DNA from: Roseovarius sp. MMSF_3359
Lineage (GTDB): Bacteria > Pseudomonadota > Alphaproteobacteria > Rhodobacterales > Rhodobacteraceae
Assembly: GCF_030733385.1 (NCBI RefSeq)
Contig: NZ_JASHJC010000010.1
Location: 107,563-171,562, forward strand
Length of the DNA stretch: 64,000 nucleotides
Direction: 5' to 3'
This document shows positions 35,302 to 44,565 of this stretch, in pieces. The notes under the pieces are model-generated. The model saw only the letters and a list, made by a program, of their open reading frames with translations. It made no database searches and was not told the DNA's origin. A program made the translations under genes and the position numbers. Positions within the stretch are counted from its first letter, which is position 1, and every line of letters starts with the position of its first letter.

Positions 35302-37074
35302 TCACTCCGCTGCACGGGTCTCTTCTGGTAATATGGGCAGCTGCATTTCGAATACAGCCCCCCCGGCCGCACCGTTGCGTGCGGTCAGCCGGCCCCCAAG
35401 GTCGTTCACGATCCCCGAGGAAATGGCAAGCCCCAGGCCAACGCCGTCACCGGGCTTCTTCGTAGTATAGAACGGTTCGAACAGATTGTCGTGGTCGGTG
35501 ATGCCCGGCCCGTTGTCCCGCACGGTCAGTGACGCGGTCTCACCGGCGACAAGGATAATCTCGACCTTCGGGTCATCCACGGCCTCGGTGGCATCCAATG
35601 CGTTGCGCAGAAGGTTGATCATCACCTGTTCGATGCGCACCCGGTCGCCCATCACCTGCACCGTCTGCTCCGGCAGGGTCCGTTCGATGGTCACCTGGCG
35701 TTGGCGCAGTTGCGGCTCCATCATCGCAAGGGCGGAAGCCAGCGCATCACCCATGTTTACAGGCTCTACAGCGTCCGCGTTGTGGCGGGCATAGGACTTG
35801 AGCTGCTTGGTAATCGCGCCCATCCGTTCGATAAGATCGTCAATCCGCTGGAACGAGGAAAGGGTCTCATCCGGGCGATTGCGCTGCAGCAGGAGCCGCG
35901 CACCGGCAAGGTAGGTTTTCATCGCCGCGAGCGGTTGATTGAGCTCATGACTGACCGCCGCGGACATCTCGCCCAGGGCCGCCAGTTTGGAGCTTTGGGC
36001 AAGGGTTTGTTCCGCCACGGCGAGGTTCTCCTGCACCCTTTCACGCTCGGCGATTTCCCGCTGCAGCCTCGCGTTCAATGCGCGAAGCTCTGCCGATTCA
36101 CGCTGAAACAGCACCATCCGAAGCACGGTTTTCCGGTTCAGGAAATAGAAGGCCAGCGCCAGGAGAATCGCAAAGACCATGATTTCCAGCGCGAGGAAAC
36201 CATTCACTTTTTCCCTAACGCTCTTGTAGGTTGTGAAACTCGCGATGCGCCACCCGCGGAAGGCTACACGCCCCTCGACCCGCATCACCGCCTCGCCTTG
36301 CAGATAGGCATCCGCGGGCAGCGTCGTCCAATCCTGCGTCGCCTGGATGGCGCGTTCGATGGCGCTGGTCACCGGTTGGCGGGCCAGCGCGTCCTCCTCG
36401 CTCAGCCCACGCCAGCGCGGCTCCGTCGAGAGGATGATCTTGCCCTCGCTATCGGTCACAAGAACCGCATCGGAAATCCCCGACCAGGCGCGTTCATACT
36501 TGGCCAGGTCCACCTCGACCACGATCACACCGGCAAGCTGGTTCTGACTTTCGATCCTGCGGGAGTAGAAGAACCGGTATTGCCCGGCCTCATTCTCCAG
36601 CACCTTGAACACCGTATCGGCGGAGCGCAGAGCGTCCACGAAATAGGGCGATTGCTGATGATTTTCGCCCAGGGAGTTGCGGTCGGTCGACGCGACCGTG
36701 CGCCCGTCCTTGTCGAGAAGCGTCAGCGTCTTGGCGCCGATCTCCTCGATGAACGAGATCAAACGCGCGGTTGATTGGGTGTAATCGCCGGAATTCAGCG
36801 CGATGATAAGCGCCGGGTCACGCGCCAGAAGCTGTGGCACAATCGCATTCTGACGCAGCTCTGACAGCAGGTTACCGCCATAGAGCACCAGCCGCAATTC
36901 CGCCCGGTTGCGGGTGTTTTCCGTGAAACGATCGGTCAGCAGCCGATTGGTGACAAAGACGATCGCAATGGCCACCGCCATCAGCAACAGCAACGCCCCC
37001 CGCGCCTTCCAACTGAAGGTGCGTGGCCGGTTGTCCTGCCGCTGATCGGCTTTGTCTGCCTTGGGGCGCATCAT
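35302..37074 (-). CDS. dctB: DctB-like sensor histidine kinase
   Basis: 590 residues, inner membrane. TM1 is about 26-48, a periplasmic double-PAS-type (dCache) region spans about 50-290, and TM2 is about 293-313. A coiled linker (REIAERERVQENLAVAEQ) leads into the dimerisation/phosphoacceptor domain with the histidine in AAVSHELNQPLAAMKTYL, then the ATPase domain (N box LLRNALDATEA, G1 DNGPG, G2 GVGLGLAIS). SHELNQPLAA is the DctB/FixL-type H-box. It is expected to phosphorylate the regulator immediately downstream. Ligands for this family are C4-dicarboxylates, but no transporter genes adjoin. A second ATG lies directly after the first. Confidence 0.88.
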   Translation of the reverse strand: MMRPKADKADQRQDNRPRTFSWKARGALLLLMAVAIAIVFVTNRLLTDRFTENTRNRAELRLVLYGGNLLSELRQNAIVPQLLARDPALIIALNSGDYTQSTARLISFIEEIGAKTLTLLDKDGRTVASTDRNSLGENHQQSPYFVDALRSADTVFKVLENEAGQYRFFYSRRIESQNQLAGVIVVEVDLAKYERAWSGISDAVLVTDSEGKIILSTEPRWRGLSEEDALARQPVTSAIERAIQATQDWTTLPADAYLQGEAVMRVEGRVAFRGWRIASFTTYKSVREKVNGFLALEIMVFAILLALAFYFLNRKTVLRMVLFQRESAELRALNARLQREIAERERVQENLAVAEQTLAQSSKLAALGEMSAAVSHELNQPLAAMKTYLAGARLLLQRNRPDETLSSFQRIDDLIERMGAITKQLKSYARHNADAVEPVNMGDALASALAMMEPQLRQRQVTIERTLPEQTVQVMGDRVRIEQVMINLLRNALDATEAVDDPKVEIILVAGETASLTVRDNGPGITDHDNLFEPFYTTKKPGDGVGLGLAISSGIVNDLGGRLTARNGAAGGAVFEMQLPILPEETRAAE

Positions 37075-37113
37075 CGTGTTAGGATACGCCCGCCCGCGCG
37101 TCGCCTCAAGGCT

Positions 37114-37782
37114 TTAGGCATGCACAAGCTGGTTCACGACATGGGCAAAGAGCGTCGCCCCCTCGGCATTGCCGTGCAAGGCCTCTGCCATGCGTTCGGG
37201 ATGGGGCATCATCCCCAGCACCCGGCGATTTTCCGATAGCACACCGGCGATGTTGTCCACCGACCCGTTGGGGTTGTCGGTATAGGTGAAGGCAATCCGG
37301 TCTTCGCCCTTGAGGCGGGCCAGGTTTTCGGCATCGACATTGTAATTGCCGTCGTGATGCGCGATCGGCACGGTGATGACCTGCCCCTTGGCATACCCGC
37401 CAGTATAGACGCTGTCGGCTGTCTCCACCGTAAGGCCCACGGGCTTGCAGATGTACTTCAGACCCGCATTACGCAGCAAAACGCCGGGCAGCAGGCCGGT
37501 TTCGGTCAGGATCTGGAATCCGTTGCAGACGCCAAAGACATAGCCGCCCTTGTTCGCATGGGCGATCACCGACCGGCAAATGGGCGAATTCGCGGCAATC
37601 GCGCCGCAGCGCAGGTAATCGCCAAAGGAAAACCCGCCCGGTACCCCGATGAAATCCACGCCCGCGGGCATGTCCGTATCCTTGTGCCAGACCATGGAGA
37701 CCTTGGCCCCCGCCTTCTCCAGCGCCACGGCAAGGTCGCGGTCGCAGTTTGATCCGGGGAAAACAATGACCGCTGCGTGCAT
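37114..37782 (-). CDS. purQ: phosphoribosylformylglycinamidine synthase subunit PurQ
   Basis: Glutaminase subunit of the fourth step of purine synthesis; supplies ammonia to PurL with PurS. 222 residues. The nucleophile cysteine lies in VFGVCNGFQIL; the partner His and Glu lie in MMPHPERMAEAL. The ATG at 37782 begins MHAAVIVFPGSNCDRD, the usual PurQ start. It shares one base with the purS stop. No purL follows in this window; the next gene on the strand is the DctB-like kinase. Confidence 0.95.
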   Translation of the reverse strand: MHAAVIVFPGSNCDRDLAVALEKAGAKVSMVWHKDTDMPAGVDFIGVPGGFSFGDYLRCGAIAANSPICRSVIAHANKGGYVFGVCNGFQILTETGLLPGVLLRNAGLKYICKPVGLTVETADSVYTGGYAKGQVITVPIAHHDGNYNVDAENLARLKGEDRIAFTYTDNPNGSVDNIAGVLSENRRVLGMMPHPERMAEALHGNAEGATLFAHVVNQLVHA

Positions 37783-38021
37783 CAGACCAACTCCACCGAG
37801 TAGCTTTCGATCACGGTATTGGCGAGGAGCTTCTCGCACATCTCGTTGACCGTCTCGCGGGCCGAGGCTTCGTCGGTCTCGGCCAGATCAAGCTCGATCA
37901 CCTTGCCCTGACGCACTTTCTCGACCCCATCAAACCCGAGCGAGCCAAGCGCATGCCGCACCGCCTCCCCCTGCGGATCCAGAACCCCGTTTTTCAGCAT
38001 GACATGCACGCGTGCTTTCAT
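37782..38021 (-). CDS. purS: phosphoribosylformylglycinamidine synthase subunit PurS
   Basis: Small subunit that holds PurL and PurQ together. About 79 residues; KARVHVMLKNGVLDPQGEAV, LGFDGVEKVRQGKVIELDL and VNEMCEKLLANTVIESYSV are family-typical. The ATG at 38021 removes an 11-residue extension that has no family counterpart. The stop overlaps the purQ start by one base. Confidence 0.95.
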   Translation of the reverse strand: MKARVHVMLKNGVLDPQGEAVRHALGSLGFDGVEKVRQGKVIELDLAETDEASARETVNEMCEKLLANTVIESYSVELV

Positions 38022-38081
38022 CGGATTTACCCCATTTTTCCGGTGGCGCGTCACGGCGCCGGTTAGGTACTCCCTGCCCCG

Positions 38082-38843
38082 TCAGTTGATGAGCGTGGGC
38101 CGGATCATTGGTGTCGCACCCTTTGGCATGACGCCCAGGCGGGTGGCGACTTCGGTGTAGGCGTCAGTCAGGCTGCCGAGGTCGCGGCGGAACACGTCCT
38201 TGTCGAGCTTCTGGCCGGTCTCGATATCCCACAGGCGGCAGCTGTCGGGGCTGATCTCATCGGCGACGATCAGGCGTTGGAAATCGCCCTCGAAAACGCG
38301 GCCAATCTCGATCTTGAAATCCACCAACTTGATGCCCACGCCATACATGATCCCCGACAGGAAATCGTTCACCCGAAGCGCGAGGCTCAGGATATCATCC
38401 ATGTCCTGCTGACTTGCCCAGCCGAAGGCGGCGATATGCTCTTCGGTTACCAGCGGATCGCCCAGGGCATCGTCCTTGAGGCAATATTCCACGATCGGGC
38501 GGGGCAATTGCGTGCCTTCATCCATGCCCAGACGTTTGGCCATGGTCCCGGCGGCATAGTTGCGCACGATGACTTCCAGCGGCACGATCTCGCAGGAGCG
38601 CACAAGCTGCTCACGCATGTTGAGCCGCTTGAGGAAGTGGTTCGGTACACCGATATTCGACAGCCCGGTCATGAAGTATTCGCAGAGCATGTTGTTGAGC
38701 ACGCCCTTGCCTTCGATCACGGCCTTCTTTTCGGCATTGAACGCGGTCGCATCATCCTTGAAATACTGGATGATCGTGCCGGGCTCGGGGCCTTCATAGA
38801 GTGTCTTTGCCTTGCCTTCGTAAATCTTCTTGCGCCGTGCCAT
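38082..38843 (-). CDS. purC: phosphoribosylaminoimidazole-succinocarboxamide synthase
   Basis: Ligates aspartate to CAIR with ATP to give SAICAR. 253 residues. [12 protein letters not shown] at the N terminus, [30 protein letters not shown], and [10 protein letters not shown] plus [16 protein letters not shown] are all hallmark motifs. The ATG at 38843 is preferred over 38903 because SAICAR synthetases begin [13 protein letters not shown]. purS follows after 60 bases. Confidence 0.95.
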   Translation of the reverse strand: MARRKKIYEGKAKTLYEGPEPGTIIQYFKDDATAFNAEKKAVIEGKGVLNNMLCEYFMTGLSNIGVPNHFLKRLNMREQLVRSCEIVPLEVIVRNYAAGTMAKRLGMDEGTQLPRPIVEYCLKDDALGDPLVTEEHIAAFGWASQQDMDDILSLALRVNDFLSGIMYGVGIKLVDFKIEIGRVFEGDFQRLIVADEISPDSCRLWDIETGQKLDKDVFRRDLGSLTDAYTEVATRLGVMPKGATPMIRPTLIN

Positions 38844-38939
38844 GCACACCTCGTCGCTGGACCAAGGGACAATCCCCGTGGTCTTTGCGCCCTCATAGTG
38901 CATGGGACGGGTTGCCGCAAGACAGGGCGTACGGTCTAT

Positions 38940-39929
38940 CTAACTTGTGCGCATCCCGTGCAGCATGCGTTTGAAGAAGCCGTAATTGGGCTGCACATAC
39001 GCCTCCTCGGGATTGGGGTGCGGTCGCAGGTTGTGCGGGCCGAACATCTCTTCATGATTGGCGTAGGACTTCGGGTGGAACATCACCAGCAATTCATGCT
39101 CGGACCCCTGAAAACCCTTGGGGGCACGGCGCAGCAGGTGACTGTCCTTGGGCGCGACGCCTTCGAGGCCGATCGTGTGGCCATCTTCGAACTTGTTGCC
39201 AAAGGCCAGCGCCATCTCGGAGGTTGACCAAAGCCACATCGCCGCCTCGTCCAGCCCGACCGGCGCCTTGGCATAGCTGATCTCGTAGTCGAGGAAATGC
39301 CGCAGCCCGTTGGTGCAGGATTGCGCCGCGGGCGGGTCGAACGAGGTATCCCGCGCCAGGTTCTGCCCGATCCATTCCTTTGTCGGCCAATCGCCGGAAA
39401 CCGCCTTGTCGGCCATGTTGACCACGGCTTCGGGCGACAGGAAGTGGTCGCCACTCTCCCAATAAGCCGCCAAGGCCACCGGAAGACGCGCGAAAACCGC
39501 CGCCACGCAGGAGGCCAGTCGCGCCGCCCGGAACCGGTCGGTCAGGTCGTCGGACCTGGTCGACACCGAAACGCAGATATATGACCGGTTGCGCGCCAAT
39601 GCGTCCTTGATGTTGGGACAATTGATCATCTGCCGGGGAGGAATGGCCGCCGGATCCCAGGTACCATAACCCGGCAAACGCACCAGCAGGACAGTGTTCT
39701 TGTCCTGCCCGTCCACCATCATCAGCGGCGCTGTGATGAACTGGTCGGTATCGCAGTCGAAACCCTCCTGACCGCTCTTGGCAAAGAGCTCGGTTGCTTC
39801 AAGGCTGGGATAATCTTCGGCCAGTGCCTCGGCAATCTCCAGTGTGTTGAACTGGATCGGTTCGGATAGAAGAATGTAGGCGGCGAAACTGGCCTTGCTC
39901 TCGTCCGCCTGATCGGCCTTATTGCTCAT
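38940..39929 (-). CDS. DUF4261-like protein
   Basis: 329 residues, soluble, no signal peptide. The N-terminal FAAYILLSEPIQFNTLEIAEALAEDYPSLE, the central VLLVRLPGYG and a C-terminal section with KAPVGLDEAAMWLWSTSEMALAFG recall DUF4261 proteins, though I identify this from memory of the family pattern only. No catalytic motif was recognised. It follows a TerB-like gene by 19 bases on the same strand, so the two are probably one unit. Confidence 0.65.
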   Translation of the reverse strand: MSNKADQADESKASFAAYILLSEPIQFNTLEIAEALAEDYPSLEATELFAKSGQEGFDCDTDQFITAPLMMVDGQDKNTVLLVRLPGYGTWDPAAIPPRQMINCPNIKDALARNRSYICVSVSTRSDDLTDRFRAARLASCVAAVFARLPVALAAYWESGDHFLSPEAVVNMADKAVSGDWPTKEWIGQNLARDTSFDPPAAQSCTNGLRHFLDYEISYAKAPVGLDEAAMWLWSTSEMALAFGNKFEDGHTIGLEGVAPKDSHLLRRAPKGFQGSEHELLVMFHPKSYANHEEMFGPHNLRPHPNPEEAYVQPNYGFFKRMLHGMRTS

Positions 39930-39948
39930 GACGGTAGCCTCCGGTCGC

Positions 39949-40407
39949 TCACGCCGCAGCGGGGCGCTGCATCATGGCCATCACGTCGAAAATCTGCACG
40001 AATTTCTCCGCCGGGACGCCCATGCGTTCGCCCATGGCGATCAGCATGTCCTTTTCGCTCTGATCGAAATGACCATCCGCCAGCGCCGCGCGCACCGCGA
40101 AGCAAAGCGCGGTTTCCCGTTGGGCGGCCGGCAGGGCCTGCAGCGCGCGGGCAAATACCGCCTCGGCACCTTCATTGGCACGCTGCGCGACAATTTCTTT
40201 GCCCAGTTCCAGCGTCCGCTGCGCGCCGATTGCATGAAAAATCGGGCTATAGCTGCACATGTTCAGGATCTGGTTGACCTCGGCCTCGTCGATCTGGCCA
40301 TCTGCCGCGGCCACAAGCATCGGCATGGACAACACGCCGCGCGCGATCTCCTCGGATTGTGATGCCTGTGCCTTGCCGCCATTGCGGAGTTTGGAAAACA
40401 TGCCCAT
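39949..40407 (-). CDS. TerB-like (tellurite-resistance type) acidic helical protein
   Basis: 152 residues. The body MPMLVAAADGQIDEAEVNQI and VRAALADGHFDQSEKDMLIAMGERMGV contains two repeats of the TerB pattern with acidic D-G-x-I/F-D-x-S/A-E loops, which bind divalent metals in TerB proteins. The start at 40407 (MGMFSKLRNG) has AGAGGA eight bases upstream. No other ter genes are present, so tellurite resistance is not implied; TerB-domain proteins serve wider stress and membrane-linked roles. It heads a two-gene unit with the DUF4261-like gene. Confidence 0.75.
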   Translation of the reverse strand: MGMFSKLRNGGKAQASQSEEIARGVLSMPMLVAAADGQIDEAEVNQILNMCSYSPIFHAIGAQRTLELGKEIVAQRANEGAEAVFARALQALPAAQRETALCFAVRAALADGHFDQSEKDMLIAMGERMGVPAEKFVQIFDVMAMMQRPAAA

Positions 40408-40640
40408 GTGAATGATCCTCTTTATCATAATTCAACGAGAGCATTCGTCGCGCGCGAAAGTGTCGTAATCTTGACCTAAACCGATCAATACAATGACGGG
40501 CGACCCCTGCGCGAATGACCGGCCTTGCGATGGCCGCCAATGCGTCCGGGTACCGGTTTAGACCGGGGATCAAACCCCTTGCGGTTTCGCCACCGGGCAG
40601 CCATATCTAGAACAACGAAATTCTTGCATAAGGAACGGCC

Positions 40641-40955
40641 ATGACCACCTTCGACGACCGCGAAAACGCATTTGAGAACAAGTTTGCTCATGATGAGCAG
40701 ATGACCTTCAAGGCCGAGGTGCGCCGCAACAAACTGCTGGGTCTCTGGGCTGCGGAACTCCTGGGCAAGACCGGTTCGGAGGCGGATGAATACGCCAAGG
40801 AAGTCGTCAAATCGGATTTCGAAGAGGCGGGTATCGAGGACGTCGTACGCAAGGTCGCGGGCGATTTGGGCGATCTGGCCGATGCCGACACGATCCGCGA
40901 CAAGATGGCGGCACTTCTGATCGAGGCCAAAGGGCAGATCATGAACGAAGTCTGA
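40641..40955 (+). CDS. DUF1476 protein, F1-ATPase zeta-subunit-like inhibitor
   Basis: 104 residues. The pattern TFDDRENAFENKFAHDEQMTF, then RRNKLLGLWAAELLGKTG and FEEAGIEDVVRKVAGDLGDL, closely follows the Paracoccus denitrificans zeta subunit. That subunit inserts its N-terminal helix into F1-ATPase and blocks ATP hydrolysis. The gene stands alone here with its own strong terminator, as it often does in this group. Confidence 0.88.
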   Translation: MTTFDDRENAFENKFAHDEQMTFKAEVRRNKLLGLWAAELLGKTGSEADEYAKEVVKSDFEEAGIEDVVRKVAGDLGDLADADTIRDKMAALLIEAKGQIMNEV

Positions 40956-40976
40956 TCCAAGGCTCAGACTGCTGAT

Positions 40977-41006
40977 CGAGCGCGTCCTCACGGGCGCGCT
41001 TTTTTT
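40977..41006 (+). terminator. intrinsic terminator of the zeta-subunit gene
   Basis: AGCGCGTCC (40979-40987) pairs with GGGCGCGCT (40992-41000), with one T-G wobble and a TCAC loop. Seven T residues follow from 41000. It lies 24 bases past the stop codon. Confidence 0.9.
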
Positions 41007-41083
41007 AACGACATCTTTATCTGTTAAGATGTGCGAAAGCCTGCCTGCCTACCCTGCCCGCCTGGTAGATGGCGGGGATTATC

Positions 41084-42949
41084 ATGCAAAATCAATGGGC
41101 AGGCGGAAACCTGCGCCGATGGCCGTTGGCCAAGCTATGCCTGCCGTTGCTCATCGGTGCGGTATGTCTGTGGCTGGTTCAACGGCAGATGGGCGCGGGC
41201 GCTCTGTCCGAGATCGGTCATGCCCTTACCCGGCTCCATGTCGGACAATGGGTGCTCGCCGCTCTTGCCACGGCAATCAGTTTCTGGGCCGTGGGGCAAT
41301 ATGACGTGTTGGTTCATCGCCACTATGACACCGGCTACGACGCCCGGTCGTCGGCCATCTCGGGCAGCGCAGCAATCGCCTTGGCGCAGTTATTCGGCAT
41401 GGGGGTATTCGTCGGAACGCTCGCGCGATGGCGTACCCTGCCAGGATTGAGGCCGTCACTGGCCGCCCGCATCACCCTGAGTGTGACCGGCTGGTTTCTC
41501 TTTGGCCTGATCGGCGTCATCGCCGCAACGACGCTGATCGGTCCGGTGGAAGTCATCCCTCGCGTTGCCGCCATGATCATCGGATTATCACTCATTTTCA
41601 TACTCGTAAGGTCCATACTTAATCCATACTTGATGATATTCAGCTGGTCATTCAAACTCCTGCCGCTCCGGGCGATGCTGCTATTTCCGGCCCTTGCCCT
41701 GATCGACACGCTTTGCGCCGCCGCGGCGCTTTGGATCTTGATGCCATCCGGCATCGACCTTGGGTTTGCAACGCTCTTTCCGGTCTTTCTGCTGGCCCTG
41801 ACGGCCGCCCTCATCACCGGAACACCCGGCGGTGTCGGACCATTTGAGCTGATCGTGCTGACCCTGCTGCCGACCTTGCCCCAGACCGAAATCATGGCGG
41901 GGATCGTCGCCTTCAGGCTGATCTACTATGCGCTGCCCGGGATCATCGCGATGGCCATTCTCCATCGGCCCTTCACCGCCTCCGCGGCCGAGGAAACACA
42001 CACCACCATCCACGAAACCGATCTGCGCGAAGCAACCAGGGCCGAACTCGGTGTAAGCCGACAAAACCGTGCCTGGGCGCTGCACCATGATGGGACCACG
42101 CTTGCGGTGACAACCACACCTCAAGCCCAGGTCGCGCTTTTCGATCCCTTGAACGGAGAGGCGCACCGGGCACTGCCCGCTCTTCTCCGGGCCGCGCGTC
42201 GAAGCAACCGCTCCGCTCTGATCTACAAGGCTTCGGCCCGCCACGCAGCGCCTTGTCGCCGCGCGGGATTGAAAGCACTGCACATCTGCGATGAAGTGGT
42301 CCTTGATCCGCAAGGATTCACGACCGATGGCGCGCCCTTCCGGCAGTTACGCCGCAAGCTCCGTCAGGCCGACAAAGCCGGGATAACCGTCCGGATGGCC
42401 ACCACCCTGCCCGTCCCACATATGCGCGCCATCGACGCCGAATGGCAGGCCCGGTCCGGCCCCGCCCGCGGGTTTTCGATAGGGGTCTTCTGCCCGGACT
42501 ACCTGCGCCATCAGCTCGTACTTCTGGCCTATCAACGCGACGTTCTGGTGGGCTTCGCCAGCTTCCACAGCTCCAACCATGAGATCTGCCTAGACCTGAT
42601 GCGCCTGGGGGCTGATGCGCCGGACGGCACGATGCATCTGCTGATCCGGGCCGCAATCGACCACGCCGCTCGGGAAAGCTACACTCGGCTGTCATTGGCA
42701 GCCCTGCCACCGCGCGATCCTAAATCCCCATTCCATCGCTGGATTCCCGCATCGCAAAGCCAGGCGGGTCTCTGTCGTTTCAAGACCTGCTTTGGCGGGC
42801 GTCGCGAACCGCTCTATGCGCTCTCCACAAGTTGGCTCGCCATGGGGGTGGCGCTGGCCGATGTCATGCTGGCGATCCATCGGCCAAATACAAATTCCAT
42901 TCAAACAGATCATGAAGATTATGAGTTTGCTTCCATATCGCAAACATGA
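41084..42949 (+). CDS. MprF-like lipid II/phosphatidylglycerol aminoacyltransferase-like protein
   Basis: About 621 residues. The N-terminal half has eight or so hydrophobic segments of the MprF flippase (LPG_synthase_TM) type, with TPGGVGPFELIVLTLLP as the best-known motif. The C-terminal half (about 320-600) is a DUF2156/GNAT-type domain resembling MprF transferase domains (GFSIGVFCPDYLRHQLVLLA, LDLMRLGADAPDGTMHLLI). MprF adds Lys, Ala or other amino acids from tRNA to phosphatidylglycerol; alphaproteobacterial relatives also handle ornithine lipids. The donor and lipid are not evident. The ATG at 41084 has GGGG upstream; one at 41069 is an alternative. Confidence 0.8.
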   Translation: MQNQWAGGNLRRWPLAKLCLPLLIGAVCLWLVQRQMGAGALSEIGHALTRLHVGQWVLAALATAISFWAVGQYDVLVHRHYDTGYDARSSAISGSAAIALAQLFGMGVFVGTLARWRTLPGLRPSLAARITLSVTGWFLFGLIGVIAATTLIGPVEVIPRVAAMIIGLSLIFILVRSILNPYLMIFSWSFKLLPLRAMLLFPALALIDTLCAAAALWILMPSGIDLGFATLFPVFLLALTAALITGTPGGVGPFELIVLTLLPTLPQTEIMAGIVAFRLIYYALPGIIAMAILHRPFTASAAEETHTTIHETDLREATRAELGVSRQNRAWALHHDGTTLAVTTTPQAQVALFDPLNGEAHRALPALLRAARRSNRSALIYKASARHAAPCRRAGLKALHICDEVVLDPQGFTTDGAPFRQLRRKLRQADKAGITVRMATTLPVPHMRAIDAEWQARSGPARGFSIGVFCPDYLRHQLVLLAYQRDVLVGFASFHSSNHEICLDLMRLGADAPDGTMHLLIRAAIDHAARESYTRLSLAALPPRDPKSPFHRWIPASQSQAGLCRFKTCFGGRREPLYALSTSWLAMGVALADVMLAIHRPNTNSIQTDHEDYEFASISQT

Positions 42950-42986
42950 CACATGGTGATCCGCAACGCATGTGGGAAATCAAGAC

Positions 42987-43997
42987 ATGACAAACGCCCT
43001 GAGCCGGCTGATGGAAACGCGCGATTGGATTTTGGCCGATGGCGCGACTGGCACGAACCTTTTCAACATGGGGTTGGAATCCGGCGAGGCGCCCGAGATC
43101 TGGAACGATCAGCATCCCGACCGCATTCAACACCTCTACAAATCCACCGTCGATGCCGGAAGCGATGTCTTCCTGACCAACTCCTTCGGCGGCAACGCAG
43201 CGCGGTTGAAACTGCATGGCGAGGAGAAGCGGGCAAACGCCTTGTCACGGATCTCGGCCGAGATCGGGCGGGAGGTCGCGGACAAAACCGACCGCGATAT
43301 CGTCGTCGCAGGCTCCGTCGGCCCGACCGGTGAAATCATGGCGCCGATGGGCGCACTGACCCATGAACTGGCGGTCGAGATCTTTCACGAGCAGGCCGAG
43401 GGGCTCAAGGATGGCGGTGCCGATGTGCTCTGGCTGGAGACGATCAGCGCACCGGAAGAATACCGTGCCGCCGCCGAAGCCTTCAAACTGGCCGACATGC
43501 CCTGGTGCGGCACGATGAGTTTTGACACGGCGGGCCGCACGATGATGGGCCTGACCTCCGCCGACATGGCGACAATGGTCGAAAAGCTCGACAATCCGCC
43601 GCTGGCTTTCGGGGCCAATTGCGGGGTCGGCGCGTCGGACCTTCTGCGCACGGTTCTGGGTTTCGTGGCCCAAGGCACCGAGCGGCCAATCGTGGCCAAG
43701 GGCAATGCCGGCATCCCCAAATATGTCGATGGGCATATCCACTATGATGGCACCCCCGATTTGATGGCGGATTATGCAGTCTTGGCGCGCGATGCCGGGG
43801 CGACAATCATTGGTGGTTGCTGCGGGACGATGCCGGAACACATCTCGAAAATGCGCGAGGCGCTGGAAACCCGTCCACAAAACGGACGCCCGACACTGGA
43901 TCAGATCACAAACGCGCTTGGTGCGTTCTCATCCGCGGCTGACGGGACAGGAGAGGACGAACCCGCCCCCCGCCGGAAGCGCCGCCGCCGGGGATAG
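42987..43997 (+). CDS. bmt: homocysteine S-methyltransferase (BHMT/MetH-N type)
   Basis: 336 residues. A pterin-independent homocysteine methyltransferase domain with zinc cysteines Cys212 (GANCGVG) and Cys278/Cys279 (GGCCGTMP). LADGATGTNLFNMG at the start and TNSFGGNAARL are typical. The tail ends in a basic run (PRRKRRRRG). It may use betaine, but with a stand-alone corrinoid protein at 45865 and a DUF1638 gene at 47201 it fits the homocysteine-binding part of a split methionine synthase, which in Roseobacter-group bacteria replaces MetH. The ATG at 42987 has GGGAA upstream; a GTG 15 bases earlier is the alternative. Confidence 0.88.
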   Translation: MTNALSRLMETRDWILADGATGTNLFNMGLESGEAPEIWNDQHPDRIQHLYKSTVDAGSDVFLTNSFGGNAARLKLHGEEKRANALSRISAEIGREVADKTDRDIVVAGSVGPTGEIMAPMGALTHELAVEIFHEQAEGLKDGGADVLWLETISAPEEYRAAAEAFKLADMPWCGTMSFDTAGRTMMGLTSADMATMVEKLDNPPLAFGANCGVGASDLLRTVLGFVAQGTERPIVAKGNAGIPKYVDGHIHYDGTPDLMADYAVLARDAGATIIGGCCGTMPEHISKMREALETRPQNGRPTLDQITNALGAFSSAADGTGEDEPAPRRKRRRRG

Positions 43998-44109
43998 GCA
44001 GGACAAGCCGCAATCCGTTGACGGCATGCGGACAAAGCTGCCGTTTGAGTTGCCACACCCAAGCCGTGTATTGACGACGCGCGCGGAGGCGATCCGGCGG
44101 GGATTTCCT

Positions 44110-44235
44110 GGCACTTTATCTTTGCCAAGCCCGAAAAAATTCGACGTATTGCGCGAACCCCGGCCAAATCGCCGCCGCATGGGAGCGCGTCGGCGATGCG
44201 CGGCGCCCTTCGGGCTTGATTCCGCGCGGGGACGA
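44110..44235. repeat. degenerate repeat copy B
   Basis: A decayed partial copy of the repeat seen at 44317 and 25618. It shares TTATCTTTGCCAAGCCCGAA near 44117, CCAAATCGCC near 44164 and a GCGCGGCG...CCTTCGGGCTTGATTCCGCGCGGG stretch, with many substitutions. It is in the same orientation as copy C, 200 bases away, so the two form a partial tandem between bmt and the radical SAM gene. Confidence 0.6.
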
Positions 44236-44316
44236 CTTGCTATGTCCGCAGGGGCTCAAACCGGTCATCTGAAGCAAATAGTTGGTCAATTTCGCGATAA
44301 GATAAATGGCGGCTAA

Positions 44317-44542
44317 GCGGACAAAGCGGACATCCAAGAATGAGCCGCGCGATGGCCAGACCGCGGGGTGGCGAACAACCGTGTTCAGATGCAATTTATC
44401 TTCGCCAAGTCCGAAAAGCCAAAATTCGTTGCGCAACCTTTCCAAATCGCCAGCCCTTGCGGGCGGTCTGGCGATCGCGCGGCGGCCTTCGGCCTTGATT
44501 CTGCGCGGGGTCCGAACTCGAGCTTCCGCTTCAGATTCAAAG
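44317..44542. repeat. dispersed intergenic repeat, copy C
   Basis: Inverted copy of the block at 25618-25844 over its whole length. The longest identical run is about 76 bases (44344-44419), starting at GAGCCGCGCGATGG and ending at GCCAAGTCCGAAAA. Its ends fall within intergenic DNA near the radical SAM gene's 3' end. A frameshift relative to copy A breaks the only long shared frame, so a protein is unlikely. Confidence 0.75.
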
Positions 44543-44565
44543 CCGCCTTCCAAACAATTATACCG

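Noticed and set aside
39949..40407. Tellurite-resistance island from the TerB-like gene
   Set aside because: No terC, terD, terZ or similar gene is present.
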